From the NCBI GenBank assembly GCA_002722315.1, contig PBLG01000047.1, positions 1-64,000 on the forward strand: a stretch of 64,000 nt of DNA, in the 5' to 3' direction. Both the position numbers and the translations under genes were made by a program. Below, in pieces: positions 7,323-16,726 of this stretch (position 1 is its first letter; every line of letters starts with the position of its first letter). This stretch comes from Lysobacterales bacterium. GTDB lineage: Bacteria; Pseudomonadota; Gammaproteobacteria; Xanthomonadales; Wenzhouxiangellaceae. The notes beneath the pieces are model-generated. The model was given only the letters and a program-made list of their open reading frames with translations. It did not search any database and was not told the DNA's origin.

Positions 7323-8118
7323 AGGATTCGTCGTCGGCGGGGAACCGCCGTTCGCGAACGGCGGCGACGAAGGCGCGAACGGCCGCATCGACGGATTCCG
7401 AACCGGCCAGGAAGTCCCGCACGAACCGCGGCCTGCGCCCGCTGCCTATGCCCAGCGCATCGTAGGAAACAAGGACCTGGCCGTCCACCCGCGCCCCCGC
7501 GCCGATACCGATGACGGGGATGCCGAGGTTGGCCGCCACCTCGGCCGCCAGCCCGCGCGGAATGCACTCCAGCACCAGCATGGCGCAGCCGGCCCGCTCC
7601 AGGGCGCCGGCTTCCTCGATCAGCCGTGCACGCGCCTCCGGAGCCCTGGCCTGCACCCGGTAACCGGAAAGCTGGTGGACCGATTGCGGCGTCAGTCCCA
7701 GGTGTCCGCACACCGGCACGCCGAGCCCGGAGAGCCGGCTGACGATATCGACCACGGCGGACCCGCCCTCGAGCTTGACCATCTCGGCACCGGCCTGCAT
7801 CAGCGTCCGCGCGGTCTCGATCGCAACGGACTCACTGGAATAGCTCAGAAACGGCATGTCGCCGATCAGCATCGCGCGCCGCGCGCCGCGCCGCACGCAT
7901 TCGACGTGATAAGCCATATGATCGACGGTGACCGGCACGGTGGAATCGCGGCCCTGGATGACGTTGCCCAGCGAGTCGCCGACCAGGATGCAGTCGATAC
8001 CGGCCGCATCGAAAACGCCAGCCATGCCTGCGTCGTAAGCGGTCAACATGGCGATCGGCGTCCCGGCCCGCTTCATCTCGGCCAGGCGCGCGACTGTGAT
8101 CTTGGACTGGTCGACCAT
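7306..8118 (-). CDS. panB: 3-methyl-2-oxobutanoate hydroxymethyltransferase
   Basis: 270 residues. First committed step to pantoate, using methylene-tetrahydrofolate. Visible are MLTAYDAGMAG, DSLGNVIQG, VKLEGG (the substrate-binding region), GHLGLTPQSVH and IGIGAGARVDGQVLV. A strong AAGGAG precedes the ATG at 8118 by 9 nt. It starts 3 bp after the folK stop and overlaps panC. Confidence 0.95.
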   Translation of the reverse strand: MVDQSKITVARLAEMKRAGTPIAMLTAYDAGMAGVFDAAGIDCILVGDSLGNVIQGRDSTVPVTVDHMAYHVECVRRGARRAMLIGDMPFLSYSSESVAIETARTLMQAGAEMVKLEGGSAVVDIVSRLSGLGVPVCGHLGLTPQSVHQLSGYRVQARAPEARARLIEEAGALERAGCAMLVLECIPRGLAAEVAANLGIPVIGIGAGARVDGQVLVSYDALGIGSGRRPRFVRDFLAGSESVDAAVRAFVAAVRERRFPADDESYADPS

Positions 8119-8120
8119 CC

Positions 8121-8630
8121 TCAGGCTCCTTTTTCCGAAGCGTCGGGTTGTGCGCAACGAACGCCGCCGGCGTCGAGGGCGTCCAGCAGTTCGACGACGC
8201 GCGCCAGCCCCGGAACCTCCAGCCTCGGCACCAGGTCGGCCAGCGGCTTGAGCACGAACGCCCGGCGGGCCATTCGCGGATGCGGCACCACCAGATCGGC
8301 GTGCCGAATCACGGCGTGTCCGAACAATAGCAGATCCAGATCGATTGTTCTGGGCCCCCAGCGGCGATCGGGATCGCGAGCGCGACCGAGGTCGTTCTCG
8401 ATCCGCTGCATTCGTCCGAGCAGCTCCAGCGGCTCCAGCGCCGTGTCCAGCTCGGCGACGGCATTGAGAAACTCCGGTTGATCAGCGTCCCCCACCGGCG
8501 CTGTCCAGTACCGCGGCGAGCAGCGAACCAGGACACTGCGGGGCAATTCGGCGAGCTCGGCCAGCGCTCTGTCCAGCAGTTCGTGAGAATCGCCCTGGTT
8601 GCTGCCCAGGCCGATGAACGCGCGAGTCAT
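8121..8630 (-). CDS. folK: 6-hydroxymethyl-7,8-dihydropterin pyrophosphokinase (HPPK)
   Basis: 169 residues. Transfers pyrophosphate from ATP in folate synthesis. Conserved N-terminal IGLGSNQGD, FLNAVAELDT, ENDLGRARDPDRRWGPRTIDLDLLLFG (the HPPK signature) and VPHPRMARRAFVLKPLAD are present. Its ATG overlaps the pcnB stop by 4 bp. Confidence 0.94.
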   Translation of the reverse strand: MTRAFIGLGSNQGDSHELLDRALAELAELPRSVLVRCSPRYWTAPVGDADQPEFLNAVAELDTALEPLELLGRMQRIENDLGRARDPDRRWGPRTIDLDLLLFGHAVIRHADLVVPHPRMARRAFVLKPLADLVPRLEVPGLARVVELLDALDAGGVRCAQPDASEKGA

Positions 8631-9877
8631 GAGCCTTGACGGGTCTTCGGCTGCTGCTTCTTTCGGCTACCGAAGATCATCTCGTTGCGCGTCTCGGCGT
8701 CCACTTCCTGCACTTCCGTCCACCATTTCGCCAGCTCGGCGGCCGCCGGATCCTCGTCGGCGCGCAGCAGCAGGAAGTCGTAGGCCGCGCGGAACCGGCG
8801 TTCCTGCAGCAGGCGCATCGCGCGCTTGCCCCGCCGCTTGTCGAAGCGCGGCTGAAACATCCAGATTTCCTTGGCCATGGTCGAAAAACGTCGGTGGATG
8901 GAAACCCGGCTCGTATATTTCGAAAATACCTTTTCGCCGGCAGCGGCCAGCGCCTCCACCGGTGGCTGACCATTCTGCTCGCGCCGCCTTGCCTCTTCCC
9001 GGGCGCGCGGCCAGAACAGGGCCGCGAACAGGAATCCGGGCGTGACCGGCTTGTCTTCCGCAACCCGCTGGTCGGTATTGCAGAACGCCTGCTCGATCAG
9101 CCTCGGCGGATTCTCGGGCGAATCCAGCAGACCCGGGAACAACTCGTGCCAGAGGCGGTATTCGACCAGCGTCTTGAAACCGTTCCAGGCGCCGCCGCCC
9201 AGCAGCATCTTCAGCAACTCGTCGAGCAGGCGCGCCGGCGGAATGTCTGCCAGCAGCGGCGCCATTTCGGGGATTGGTGCCTCGCTGGGACCATCGATCT
9301 CCAGCCCGAGCTTGGACTTGAAACGAATGGCGCGCATCATCCTGACGGGATCCTCGCGGTAGCGCAGTTCCGGATCTCCGATCAGCCTCAACTTGCGCCG
9401 GGCCACGTCCGCGTAGCCGTCGGTGTAGTCGCGTATGGTTTCGTTGCTGGGATCGTACATCAGCGCGTTGATGGTGAAATCACGCCGAATGGCGTCCTCG
9501 GCCTCGCTGCCGAACACGTTGTCGCGCAACACGCGGCCACCGTCCTCGACGCTGCGCTCGCCGGTATCGCCGGTGCCTCTGAAGGTGGCCACCTCTATTA
9601 TTTCGCGCCCGAAGCGCACGTGCGCCAGGCGGAAGCGGCGCCCGATCAGCCTGGCATTGCGGAACAGTTCGCGCACCTGCTCGGGGGTGGCGTCGGTGCC
9701 GATGTCGAAATCCTTCGGCGTGAATCCGAGCAGCAGGTCGCGCGGCGCACCGCCGACCACGTAGGCCTTGAAGCCGGCGCTCTGGAGCCGATCGGTGACT
9801 TTCAGCGCGTTGTGGCTGATACGATCACGCGCGACCTTGTGCTCGCTGAGCGGAATTTCCTGGAATGAGTTGTTCAA
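8627..9877 (-). CDS. pcnB: Poly(A) polymerase I
   Basis: 416 residues. Polymerase-beta superfamily enzyme that adds 3' poly(A) tails and promotes RNA decay. The nucleotidyltransferase motif is at 42-62 ([21 protein letters not shown]) with catalytic Asp56 and Asp58. [15 protein letters not shown] at 76-90 is the block that separates PcnB from CCA-adding enzymes, and the basic C-terminal tail (KTRQGS end) fits. The usual GGxVRD is GGAPRD here. First gene of the run to pgi and divergent from fdxA. Confidence 0.92.
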   Translation of the reverse strand: MNNSFQEIPLSEHKVARDRISHNALKVTDRLQSAGFKAYVVGGAPRDLLLGFTPKDFDIGTDATPEQVRELFRNARLIGRRFRLAHVRFGREIIEVATFRGTGDTGERSVEDGGRVLRDNVFGSEAEDAIRRDFTINALMYDPSNETIRDYTDGYADVARRKLRLIGDPELRYREDPVRMMRAIRFKSKLGLEIDGPSEAPIPEMAPLLADIPPARLLDELLKMLLGGGAWNGFKTLVEYRLWHELFPGLLDSPENPPRLIEQAFCNTDQRVAEDKPVTPGFLFAALFWPRAREEARRREQNGQPPVEALAAAGEKVFSKYTSRVSIHRRFSTMAKEIWMFQPRFDKRRGKRAMRLLQERRFRAAYDFLLLRADEDPAAAELAKWWTEVQEVDAETRNEMIFGSRKKQQPKTRQGS

Positions 9878-10043
9878 GCGGTTCTTATATAATTGCGGTT
9901 TCGGGCGCCAACACGTTGGCTACCATGGCGGGCGCGGAACACGCCCGGGCCGAAAGGTCCATAGTCTACCACCAGCCTCGCGCAAGTCCGCGCGCGCGTG
10001 GCTGTTCGCAAATCGGTCAGGAAATCAACCAGGATCTACAGAT

Positions 10044-10367
10044 ATGACGTTCGTTGTTGTCGAAAACTGCATCAAGTGCAAATACACCGATTGCGTGGAG
10101 GTCTGTCCGGTCGACTGCTTCCACGAGGGGCCCAACTTCCTGGTCATAGACCCCGAAGAATGCATCGACTGCACGCTGTGCGAGCCGGAATGCCCGGTCC
10201 AGGCCATCTACCCCGAAGACGACCTGCCTGCCGACCAGCAGAAATTCCTCGAACTCAACGCCGAACTCTCGCTCGAGTGGCCCGTCATCACCGAACGCAA
10301 GGACCCGCCCCCCGACGCCGAGGAATGGGAAGACAAGCCCGACAAGCTCAAGCTGCTGGAGCGCTGA
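10044..10367 (+). CDS. fdxA: 7Fe ferredoxin (3Fe-4S / 4Fe-4S)
   Basis: 107 residues, Azotobacter FdI type. Cys9, 17 and 50 with Cys12 in the loop, and Cys21, 40, 43 and 46 reproduce the FdxA ligand pattern (CxxC-x4-C-x3-CP and CxxCxxC-x3-CP), with C25 also conserved. The C-terminal [17 protein letters not shown] tail is usual. Low-potential electron carrier of unassigned partner. Start ATG at 10044 gives the family N-terminus [16 protein letters not shown] at 9888-9893 lies upstream but lacks a well-spaced -35. Confidence 0.95.
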   Translation: MTFVVVENCIKCKYTDCVEVCPVDCFHEGPNFLVIDPEECIDCTLCEPECPVQAIYPEDDLPADQQKFLELNAELSLEWPVITERKDPPPDAEEWEDKPDKLKLLER

Positions 10368-10380
10368 GCACCTCGATACC

Positions 10381-10452
10381 GGATTCGGCGGGCATCGATC
10401 GCTTCCGTTCGACGCGTGGCGAGGCCCTCAGCGATCGATGCCCGCCGAATCC
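10381..10452. repeat. Family B hairpin, copy 1
   Basis: A 23-bp perfect inverted repeat (arms 10381-10403 and 10430-10452, GGATTCGGCGGGCATCGATC and its complement) encloses a 26-nt loop containing TTCGACGCGTGGCGAGGCC. The loop is shared exactly with the copy at 18901 in the opposite orientation. It sits 13 bp after the fdxA stop and could end that transcript. Confidence 0.85.
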
Positions 10453-10751
10453 TCGCCCTGTAATACTCGCGGAATTCCGAGCCTGCCTGGGCAGGCTCCC
10501 CACGGACCCGTTGTAGTGTTCGGCGGCATGCCTGGGGTTCGGCCCAGGGTCACCTCACACTGAACAGAATCAATCCAGGGATACGTCTTCGCAGAGCGTC
10601 GCGAGCGGGCGGCCGACGGTGGGCGCCCCCGGATCGGCGCCCGGGGCAGGCTCCGCGCAGGAACCGCAGTGCACATAAGGGCCATGAGGATTGGACTCAC
10701 CCTGTCGCCGGGCGCCGACAGCGCGCTGCGCAGTAGCGCCACGGCGATTTT
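10453..10751. repeat. Gene-free interval containing an inverted family C repeat
   Basis: No credible gene between fdxA and bamC. From about 10575 to 10751 the reverse complement matches the family C modules at 22832 and 23006: GCGCTACTGCGC arm, AATCCTCATG ... GTGCACTGCGGTTCCTGCGC core, then a CCGCTCGCGACGCTCTG arm. It includes a GC hairpin, GGGCGCCCCCGGATCGGCGCC, at about 10621. Confidence 0.65.
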
Positions 10752-11393
10752 TCAGCCGAGGCGTTCTTGGAGGCGCGCCAACACAAACTCCGCCTGCTGC
10801 ATCGCCAGCACGTTGCCGTTCTCGTCAAGAATGGCGACACGCGTGGTATCGGTGGTTTCGCGCTGCACCTCGAACAGGTAAGTGCCGCTGAAGTTGATGT
10901 AGTCGGGAGACTTCCAGAACAGGAATATCTTCGAAAACCAACCGCGGTCGGAGACCAGGATGGGCTCATGGCTGAACTTCACCCGGTAGCGCCGCTGGTC
11001 GTTCAGGACGCGGTCAATGGCCATGTCGCCGCGATTGAGGGCGAAACCGAGACGACGCCAGACGCTGGCGGCCTCGTCATCCACCTCGAGGTACAACCCG
11101 GTGGGGCCGAACCTGATTCTCGAGCGCGCCTTTTCGGCCTCGGCCGAGGTGAGCACCCTCGGCGGACGGGTTTCGTCCCCTCGCGCGGCCAGTTCCGGCA
11201 GCGCATAGCCCGGAATCTCGAAAGTGGCCCGTGTTTCCGGCGAACTGAGGCCCTCGGGCACCCGAAGCGGCGGAATCTCTTCGCTGGCCGCGTAGATCGG
11301 TTCCTCGTTACGGTTGAAACTGCAGCCGGCCGCCATTCCGGCAACCAACAGTATCGGGACGATCTTCAATATATGAATCTGTTTCTTGATCAA
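10752..11393 (-). CDS. bamC: Outer membrane protein assembly factor BamC (NlpB)
   Basis: 213 residues, lipoprotein. Signal peptide MIKKQIHILKIVPILLVAGMAAGC with lipidation Cys24, then the conserved extended segment (PPLRVPEGLSSPET) that contacts BamD, and helix-grip domain features (LEVDDEAASVWRRLGFAL). At 213 residues it is shorter than the 344-residue E. coli protein and appears to have one C-terminal domain. It lies 33 bp downstream of dapA, the standard bamC location, and is probably co-transcribed. Confidence 0.85.
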   Translation of the reverse strand: MIKKQIHILKIVPILLVAGMAAGCSFNRNEEPIYAASEEIPPLRVPEGLSSPETRATFEIPGYALPELAARGDETRPPRVLTSAEAEKARSRIRFGPTGLYLEVDDEAASVWRRLGFALNRGDMAIDRVLNDQRRYRVKFSHEPILVSDRGWFSKIFLFWKSPDYINFSGTYLFEVQRETTDTTRVAILDENGNVLAMQQAEFVLARLQERLG

Positions 11394-11426
11394 AGCTGGT
11401 TCAAACCCTTTGTTCGTGTGCGGTGT

Positions 11427-12305
11427 TCACTCGACCTCGAGCGACTCTAGCAGGCGGCGACCCGCCGCGTGATGCGATTCATCGAGCTCGACCAGCGGCA
11501 GGCGCAGGTCGCGACCGATTCGGCCGGAGGCCGACAGCAGCCACTTGGCCGGGATTGGATTGGACTCGACGCCCAGGAAGCGGTACAGCGGCTTCAATTG
11601 CGCATCGATTTCTGCAGCGGCCTCGAAATCGCCGTCGGCAGCCAGTCCGCACATTCGCGACATCGGCGCCGGCGCGACGTTGGCTGCGACCGAGATCACG
11701 CCTTTTGCGCCGTGCCGCATGGCCTCCAGCGCCGTCGGGTCGTCCCCGCTGAGCACGTCGAGCCCGGCCTCGGCGTAGCGCGCCACGCGCGCCATGTCCG
11801 CGACCGCTTCCTTGATGGCCAGGACATTCTCGTGTGCCGCCAGCGCCAGGGCCGTTTCCGGCTGGATGTCGCTTGCGGTCCGCGACGGAACGTTGTACAG
11901 GATCACCGGCGCTTCGACCGAATCGGCGATGGCAAGGTAATGCGCTACAAGGCCGCGCTGCGGGGGACGATTATAGTACGGCGCGACAACCAGCACCGCG
12001 TCGGCGCCCAGTTGCGCGGCACGGCGGCTCAGCGCAACCGCGGCGGCAGTCGAGGGCGCGCCCGTGCCCGCCAGCACCGTGCAGCGTCCGGCCGCGGTTT
12101 CCAGCGCTGATTCGAGCAACCAGTCGCGCTCGCCGGCGTCCAGCGCGGCCGACTCGCCGGTGGTGCCCGCGACCACGATTCCGTCCGTACCGGCTTCGAT
12201 GTGCCATTCCACCAGCCGCCGCCAGGCAGCGCGATCGATGCGTTCGCCGCCGGCTTCGAAGGGTGTGACCAGGGCCACGATGGAACCCGCGCAGGAAATC
12301 GTCAT
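11427..12305 (-). CDS. dapA: 4-hydroxy-tetrahydrodipicolinate synthase
   Basis: 292 residues. Condenses pyruvate with aspartate semialdehyde for lysine and diaminopimelate. GTTGESAALD, VVAPYYNRPPQRGL, ILYNVPSRT (active-site Tyr) and the Schiff-base Lys in VLAIKEA are all present, as is the SGDDPTALEAMRHGAKGVISV block. Heads the dapA-bamC operon with a good promoter upstream. Confidence 0.95.
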   Translation of the reverse strand: MTISCAGSIVALVTPFEAGGERIDRAAWRRLVEWHIEAGTDGIVVAGTTGESAALDAGERDWLLESALETAAGRCTVLAGTGAPSTAAAVALSRRAAQLGADAVLVVAPYYNRPPQRGLVAHYLAIADSVEAPVILYNVPSRTASDIQPETALALAAHENVLAIKEAVADMARVARYAEAGLDVLSGDDPTALEAMRHGAKGVISVAANVAPAPMSRMCGLAADGDFEAAAEIDAQLKPLYRFLGVESNPIPAKWLLSASGRIGRDLRLPLVELDESHHAAGRRLLESLEVE

Positions 12306-12385
12306 CGCGGCAGCCGCGGCAATGCCCCGGCGCGACCGATCGGGGCTGAGGAAATATTGTCATTCATTTTTTTCATCGGCACGGC

Positions 12386-12414
12386 ATACTACTTGCGCAG
12401 CGCAGTGCTGACAA
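12386..12414 (-). promoter_or_regulatory. Sigma70-type promoter for dapA-bamC
   Basis: Minus strand TTGTCA (12414-12409), 17-bp spacer, TAGTAT (12391-12386), about 80 bp before the dapA ATG. Both hexamers are close to consensus and the spacing is ideal. Confidence 0.6.
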
Positions 12415-12500
12415 GTATTCTCGGTTGCGAAAAAGGCACATCAAGCATCGACCGCAAAGTATAGCAAGTTTCTGATTTAACGAAATTTTTACTTGAATTC

Positions 12501-12965
12501 ATGACTCAATCCAATTCTCCTGTCGAATCCCCTTCCCTCCCGGCCACCGGCGGCGAGGAACTCTCCATCCAGTCCTTTCGCGGCGCACCCCTGGTGCTTT
12601 ACTTCTATCCGCGCGACAACACCCCCGGATGCACCCGGGAAGGCCAGGATTTTCGCGACCTGCACGACCAATTCAAGGCACTGGGCTGCGCCGTGGTCGG
12701 CGTGTCGCGCGACAGCCTCAAGACACACGAGAACTTCAAGACCAAGCAGGCGTTCCCGTTCGAGTTGATCGCCGACGCCGACGAGGCGCTGTGCAAGCAG
12801 TTCGACGTGATCAAGGAAAAGAACATGTACGGCAAGAAGGTGATGGGCATCGAACGCAGCACCTTCCTGATCGACGCCGATGGAAAGATCGCCCGGGAAT
12901 GGCGCAAGGTCAAAGTACCCGGGCACGCAGAGGAAGTGCTCGAAGCCGTCCGCGAACTGAGCTGA
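12501..12965 (+). CDS. bcp: Peroxiredoxin, PrxQ/BCP family
   Basis: 154 residues, cytosolic thiol peroxidase of the AhpC/TSA family. Peroxidatic Cys44 is in NTPGCTREGQDF and the FYPRDNTPGCT motif is intact. The resolving Cys that E. coli BCP has five residues later is Gln here, so it would work as a 1-Cys enzyme or use another thiol (one further Cys is in the KALGC stretch, another in LCKQF). Divergent from dapA. Confidence 0.93.
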   Translation: MTQSNSPVESPSLPATGGEELSIQSFRGAPLVLYFYPRDNTPGCTREGQDFRDLHDQFKALGCAVVGVSRDSLKTHENFKTKQAFPFELIADADEALCKQFDVIKEKNMYGKKVMGIERSTFLIDADGKIAREWRKVKVPGHAEEVLEAVRELS

Positions 12966-13002
12966 TCCGAATTCCGACCTCCCCGCCGCAACGGAGTGCG
13001 CC

Positions 13003-14394
13003 ATGAGCGAAGGCACCCGCCTTTACCTGCTCGATACCAACGTGCTGATGCACGATCCGACGTCGCTGTTCCGCTTCGAGGAACACGACATCTTCCTGCC
13101 CATGGTGGTGCTGGAGGAACTCGACGCGGCCAAGAAGGGCATGACCGAGGTGGCACGCAACGTGCGCCAGGTCAGCCGCTTCCTGGGCCAGATGATGAAC
13201 GGCGGACACGATTTCGAGGCCGGGCTGGAACTCAGGATGCCCGACGGCCTGGATATCCGGATCGGTTCCGGCCGATTGTATTTTCAGATCGAGCAGACCG
13301 ATCACGACGAGCATCCCGCGCTGCTCCGGGCCAAGGCCGACAACGAAATCCTGCACGCGGCGATCAAACTCAAGGCCGATCAGCCGGATCGCGAGATCGT
13401 ACTCGTATCCAAGGACATCAATCTTCGGATCAAGGCCGCGATCCACGGCATCCCCGCCGAGGACTACCACAACGACCGCGCGCTGGACGACCTCAGCCTG
13501 CTCTACAGCGGCCTGACCACGCTGACCAACGACTTCTGGGACGACTACGGCATCGACGATTCCTGGACCCGGGCCGGCCACACTTTCTATCGCATCAACC
13601 GGGTCGAAGGCGACGACTGGCACCCCAACCAGTGCCTGACGCTGACCGGCCAGAACGGCATGGAAGCGCTGGTGCGCGAGGTGACCGACAAGCATTTCGT
13701 GCTGCAGGTCTCGGCCGACTTCCGGCACGGCCCCAGGAGCGTGTGGGGCATCAACGCGCGGAACCCGGAACAGAATTTCGCGCTGAACCTGCTGATGGAC
13801 CCGGAAATCGATTTCGTCACGCTGATGGGCACGGCCGGCACCGGCAAGACCCTGCTGACGCTGGCCGCGGGACTTGCCCAAACGCTGGACGAGCAGATCT
13901 ACCGCGAGATCATCATGACCCGGGCAACCGTGTCGGTGGGCGACGAGATCGGCTACCTGCCCGGCACCGAGGAAGAGAAGATGACGCCCTGGATGGGCGC
14001 GCTGACCGACAACCTCGAGGTACTGACCGAATCCGACGAGCACGGCGGCGACTGGGGCCGAGCGGTGACCAACGACCTGCTCACCTCGCGCATCAAGATC
14101 CGCTCGCTGAACTTCATGCGCGGGCGCACCTTCCTGAACCGCTACCTGATCATCGACGAGGCGCAGAACATCACGCCCAAGCAGATGAAGACGCTGATCA
14201 CCCGCGCCGGCCCGGGCACCAAGATCGTCTGCCTCGGCAATATCGAGCAGATCGACACGCCCTACCTGACCGAAACCACCTCGGGCCTGACTTTCGCAGT
14301 GGACCGCTTCAAGCACTGGATGCATTCCGGCCACATCACCCTCAAGCGCGGGGAACGCTCCAGGCTGGCCGACTTCGCCTCCGAGGCGCTGTAG
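13003..14394 (+). CDS. PIN-PhoH fusion ATPase (PhoH2-like)
   Basis: 463 residues. N-terminal PIN RNase domain (LYLLDTNVLMHDP at 8-20 with the first acidic ligand, later VLEELD and VSKDINLRIKA), then a PhoH-type P-loop ATPase with Walker A GTAGTGKTLL at about 276-285 and the Walker B-like LIIDEAQNITPKQMKTLITR. The family (YlaK/PhoH2) has RNA helicase/RNase activity in characterised members. Starts 37 bp after the peroxiredoxin stop, same strand. Confidence 0.92.
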   Translation: MSEGTRLYLLDTNVLMHDPTSLFRFEEHDIFLPMVVLEELDAAKKGMTEVARNVRQVSRFLGQMMNGGHDFEAGLELRMPDGLDIRIGSGRLYFQIEQTDHDEHPALLRAKADNEILHAAIKLKADQPDREIVLVSKDINLRIKAAIHGIPAEDYHNDRALDDLSLLYSGLTTLTNDFWDDYGIDDSWTRAGHTFYRINRVEGDDWHPNQCLTLTGQNGMEALVREVTDKHFVLQVSADFRHGPRSVWGINARNPEQNFALNLLMDPEIDFVTLMGTAGTGKTLLTLAAGLAQTLDEQIYREIIMTRATVSVGDEIGYLPGTEEEKMTPWMGALTDNLEVLTESDEHGGDWGRAVTNDLLTSRIKIRSLNFMRGRTFLNRYLIIDEAQNITPKQMKTLITRAGPGTKIVCLGNIEQIDTPYLTETTSGLTFAVDRFKHWMHSGHITLKRGERSRLADFASEAL

Positions 14395-14423
14395 CCAGGC
14401 GGATGCAAGCAGCGCCGGGCCGC

Positions 14424-14526
14424 AGGGACCCTTGAATAACACTGCGTGGAGCGCGTTTCGGTCGGAAAAGCCGGAGTCACCCGCACAGGCGCCTCGCGCC
14501 CACGCGGGATTGTTCAGAGGTTCCCT
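14424..14526. repeat. Family A repeat, copy 3
   Basis: Left arm AGGGACCCTTGAATAACACT and right arm GGATTGTTCAGAGGTTCCCT flank a longer interior (about 60 bp) than copies 2 and 4, containing CGGAAAAGCCGGAGTCACCC. Outer arms pair imperfectly. It fills most of the gap between phoH and pilU. Confidence 0.75.
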
Positions 14527-14599
14527 AACTGATCCGGATCAATTCCGGCGCTTCGATGCTGTGTTGAACTAGGGGCTCGATTCGCAAGGGGGTTCCACA

Positions 14600-15709
14600 G
14601 TGGAAATCGAAACCTTTCTCCACGCCATGGTCAAGCACAACGCTTCCGACCTGTTTCTGAGCGCGGGCGCGCCGGCCGGCATCAAGATCGAGGGCAAGAC
14701 CCGCCGTCTGGGCGAGACGCCTCTCGAGGCGCACCAGGTGCGCGAACTCGCCTACTCCATCCTCAACGACAAGCAGATTTCCGAGTTCGAAAGCGAGCTG
14801 GAGCTGAACCTGGCGATCGCGCTCAAGACGCTGGGCCGGTTCCGCGTGAATCTCTACCGGCAGCGGGGCTCCGTTGCGATGGTCATTCGCTACATCAAGG
14901 CCAGCATCCCGTCGCTTGAAGAGCTCAGGCTTCCGTCCATTCTCAAGAAACTTATCATGGAGCCGCGCGGCCTGGTGCTGGTGGTCGGCGCGACCGGCTC
15001 CGGAAAATCGACCACGCTGGCGTCGATGATCGACTACCGCAACCAGCGCGCCACCGGCCACATCCTCACCATCGAGGAGCCGATCGAGTTCCTGCATCAG
15101 CACAAGAAGTCCATCGTCGATCAGCGCGAACTCGGGCTGGACACGCTGAGCTACACCAACGCGCTGAAGAACGCGATGCGCGAAGCGCCCGACGTGATCC
15201 TTATCGGCGAGATTCGCGACGCCGAGACCATGAAACACGCGATCGCCTATGCCGATACCGGCCACCTGTGCCTGTCGACGCTTCACTCGAACAATGCCAG
15301 CCAGACCATGGACCGGATCATCAACTTCTTCCCCGACACCGCCCACCACCAGCTTTTCGTGGACCTGTCCGAGCACCTCAGGGCCATCGTCAGCCAGCGG
15401 CTGGTGCCCACGGTTGACGGCGGTCGGGTGCCGGCGGTCGAAGTGCTGGTCCGCACACCCTATGTCGCCGACCTGATTGCCAAGCGCGACCTGGACGGGC
15501 TGAAGGAGGCGATGAAGGACGGTGCGCAGGCCGGCATGCAGACCTTCGACCAGGCGCTTCTGAAGCTTTACGAAGAAGGCCTGATCTCCGAGGAGCAGGC
15601 GCTGGCCAATGCCGATTCACGCAACGACCTGAGCCTGGGCATCCGCATGACGCGCAGCCACGGCACCCAGGACGCCCCGAGCGGGCTGGATCTCCAGCAG
15701 TGGGAATGA
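14600..15709 (+). CDS. pilU: Type IV pilus retraction ATPase, PilU-like
   Basis: 369 residues, hexameric secretion ATPase of the PilT/PilU branch. Walker A GATGSGKST at 130-138, Asp box IEEPIEFLH, Walker B DVILIGEIRD and the His box STLHSN are complete. The N-terminus (EIETFLHAMVKHNASDLFL) and long C-terminal tail favour PilU over PilT; pilT itself is not in the window. Start is GTG at 14600, preceded by AAGGGGG at about 7 nt; the next ATG would remove the N-terminal domain. Confidence 0.85.
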   Translation: MEIETFLHAMVKHNASDLFLSAGAPAGIKIEGKTRRLGETPLEAHQVRELAYSILNDKQISEFESELELNLAIALKTLGRFRVNLYRQRGSVAMVIRYIKASIPSLEELRLPSILKKLIMEPRGLVLVVGATGSGKSTTLASMIDYRNQRATGHILTIEEPIEFLHQHKKSIVDQRELGLDTLSYTNALKNAMREAPDVILIGEIRDAETMKHAIAYADTGHLCLSTLHSNNASQTMDRIINFFPDTAHHQLFVDLSEHLRAIVSQRLVPTVDGGRVPAVEVLVRTPYVADLIAKRDLDGLKEAMKDGAQAGMQTFDQALLKLYEEGLISEEQALANADSRNDLSLGIRMTRSHGTQDAPSGLDLQQWE

Positions 15710-15811
15710 CGGCCCGCTGATTGGCGATCGGCCCGCGGCCGATGCGCGCCGGTGGGCGGTTGGCCGGCCATGGTCGGCGATTACCGCGAAAATCAACGAT
15801 AATCGCGGCCC

Positions 15812-16726
15812 ATGACCTCTTCCAGGCACCATTCAGGCTCCATCGCACTGGTCACCGCCGGCGCGGTGATGATCAGCTTCGCCGCGGTATTCGTACGCCT
15901 GGCCGACGTGGCGCCGACCACCTCCGGCTTCTACCGGATGCTGTTCGGGTCCATCGGGCTGCTGGTGCTGATCGGCGTCCAGCCGCGCCTGCACCGGGGC
16001 TTTGGCGACGGCTGGCTGGGCTCGGCGCTGATCGCGGCCTTCTTCACCGCCGACATGTGGTTCTGGCACCGCTCCATCCTGTTCATCGGGCCGGGGCTGT
16101 CGACGCTGCTGGCCAATTTCCAGGTTTTCGTGCTCGCCGCCATCGGCGTGTTCTGGTTTCGCGAGCGGGTCGGCGCGCGATTCGCCGCGGCGATCGCGCT
16201 GGCCGCCGGCGGACTGTGGCTGCTGTTCGGCCAGGAGTGGAATGCCCTGCCGCCCGAATACCGCGCCGGCGTGATCCTCGGCCTGCTGACCGCGCTGGCC
16301 TATTCCGGCTACATCCTCAGCCTCAGGGGCTTGCAGATTCGCCAGCCGCATACCCGCGTCGAGGCACGCCTGGCCCAGGTCACGATCCTCACCGGCGTCA
16401 TGCTGGGCGCGATCAACCTCGTCGAGGGCCACGGCTTCGCGATTCCCGATACGCAATCGCTACTGGCGCTGATCGCGCTGGGCATTGTCTGCCAGGTGCT
16501 CGGCTGGCTGGCGATCACCCGCGGCATGCCCGGCCTGCCGGCCTCGCTGGTCGGCCTGCTGCTGTTGCTGCAGCCCACCCTGTCGATGATCTGGGACGCC
16601 GCGCTGTTCGGCCTGAGGCTGGAAGTGCTGCAGCTCGTCGGCGCCTTCCTGGCGCTGGCCGGCATCTACCTCGGCATGCGCGCGTCGGCGCAGCAACGTC
16701 GCCAGAGTTCGTCAGCGGCGGAATGA
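15812..16726 (+). CDS. DMT-superfamily (EamA) transporter
   Basis: 304 residues with ten predicted TM segments in two EamA halves, e.g. ALVTAGAVMISFAAVFVRLADVAPTTSGFYRML at the start, a typical EamA opening. Inner membrane exporter or permease; substrate unknown. The 3' end overlaps the convergent gene below by 61 bp. Confidence 0.88.
   Translation: MTSSRHHSGSIALVTAGAVMISFAAVFVRLADVAPTTSGFYRMLFGSIGLLVLIGVQPRLHRGFGDGWLGSALIAAFFTADMWFWHRSILFIGPGLSTLLANFQVFVLAAIGVFWFRERVGARFAAAIALAAGGLWLLFGQEWNALPPEYRAGVILGLLTALAYSGYILSLRGLQIRQPHTRVEARLAQVTILTGVMLGAINLVEGHGFAIPDTQSLLALIALGIVCQVLGWLAITRGMPGLPASLVGLLLLLQPTLSMIWDAALFGLRLEVLQLVGAFLALAGIYLGMRASAQQRRQSSSAAE

Noticed and set aside
9888..9893. TATAAT upstream of fdxA as a promoter
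   Set aside because: No -35 at 16-18 bp and it lies inside the pcnB start region; not strong enough to call.
10428..10742. Possible 104-codon gene between fdxA and bamC
   Set aside because: Its sequence is made of family B and C repeats, so it is not a credible protein.
12910..14442. 510-codon minus-strand frame over the PIN-PhoH gene
   Set aside because: Antisense shadow; the plus-strand product has complete PIN and ATPase motifs.
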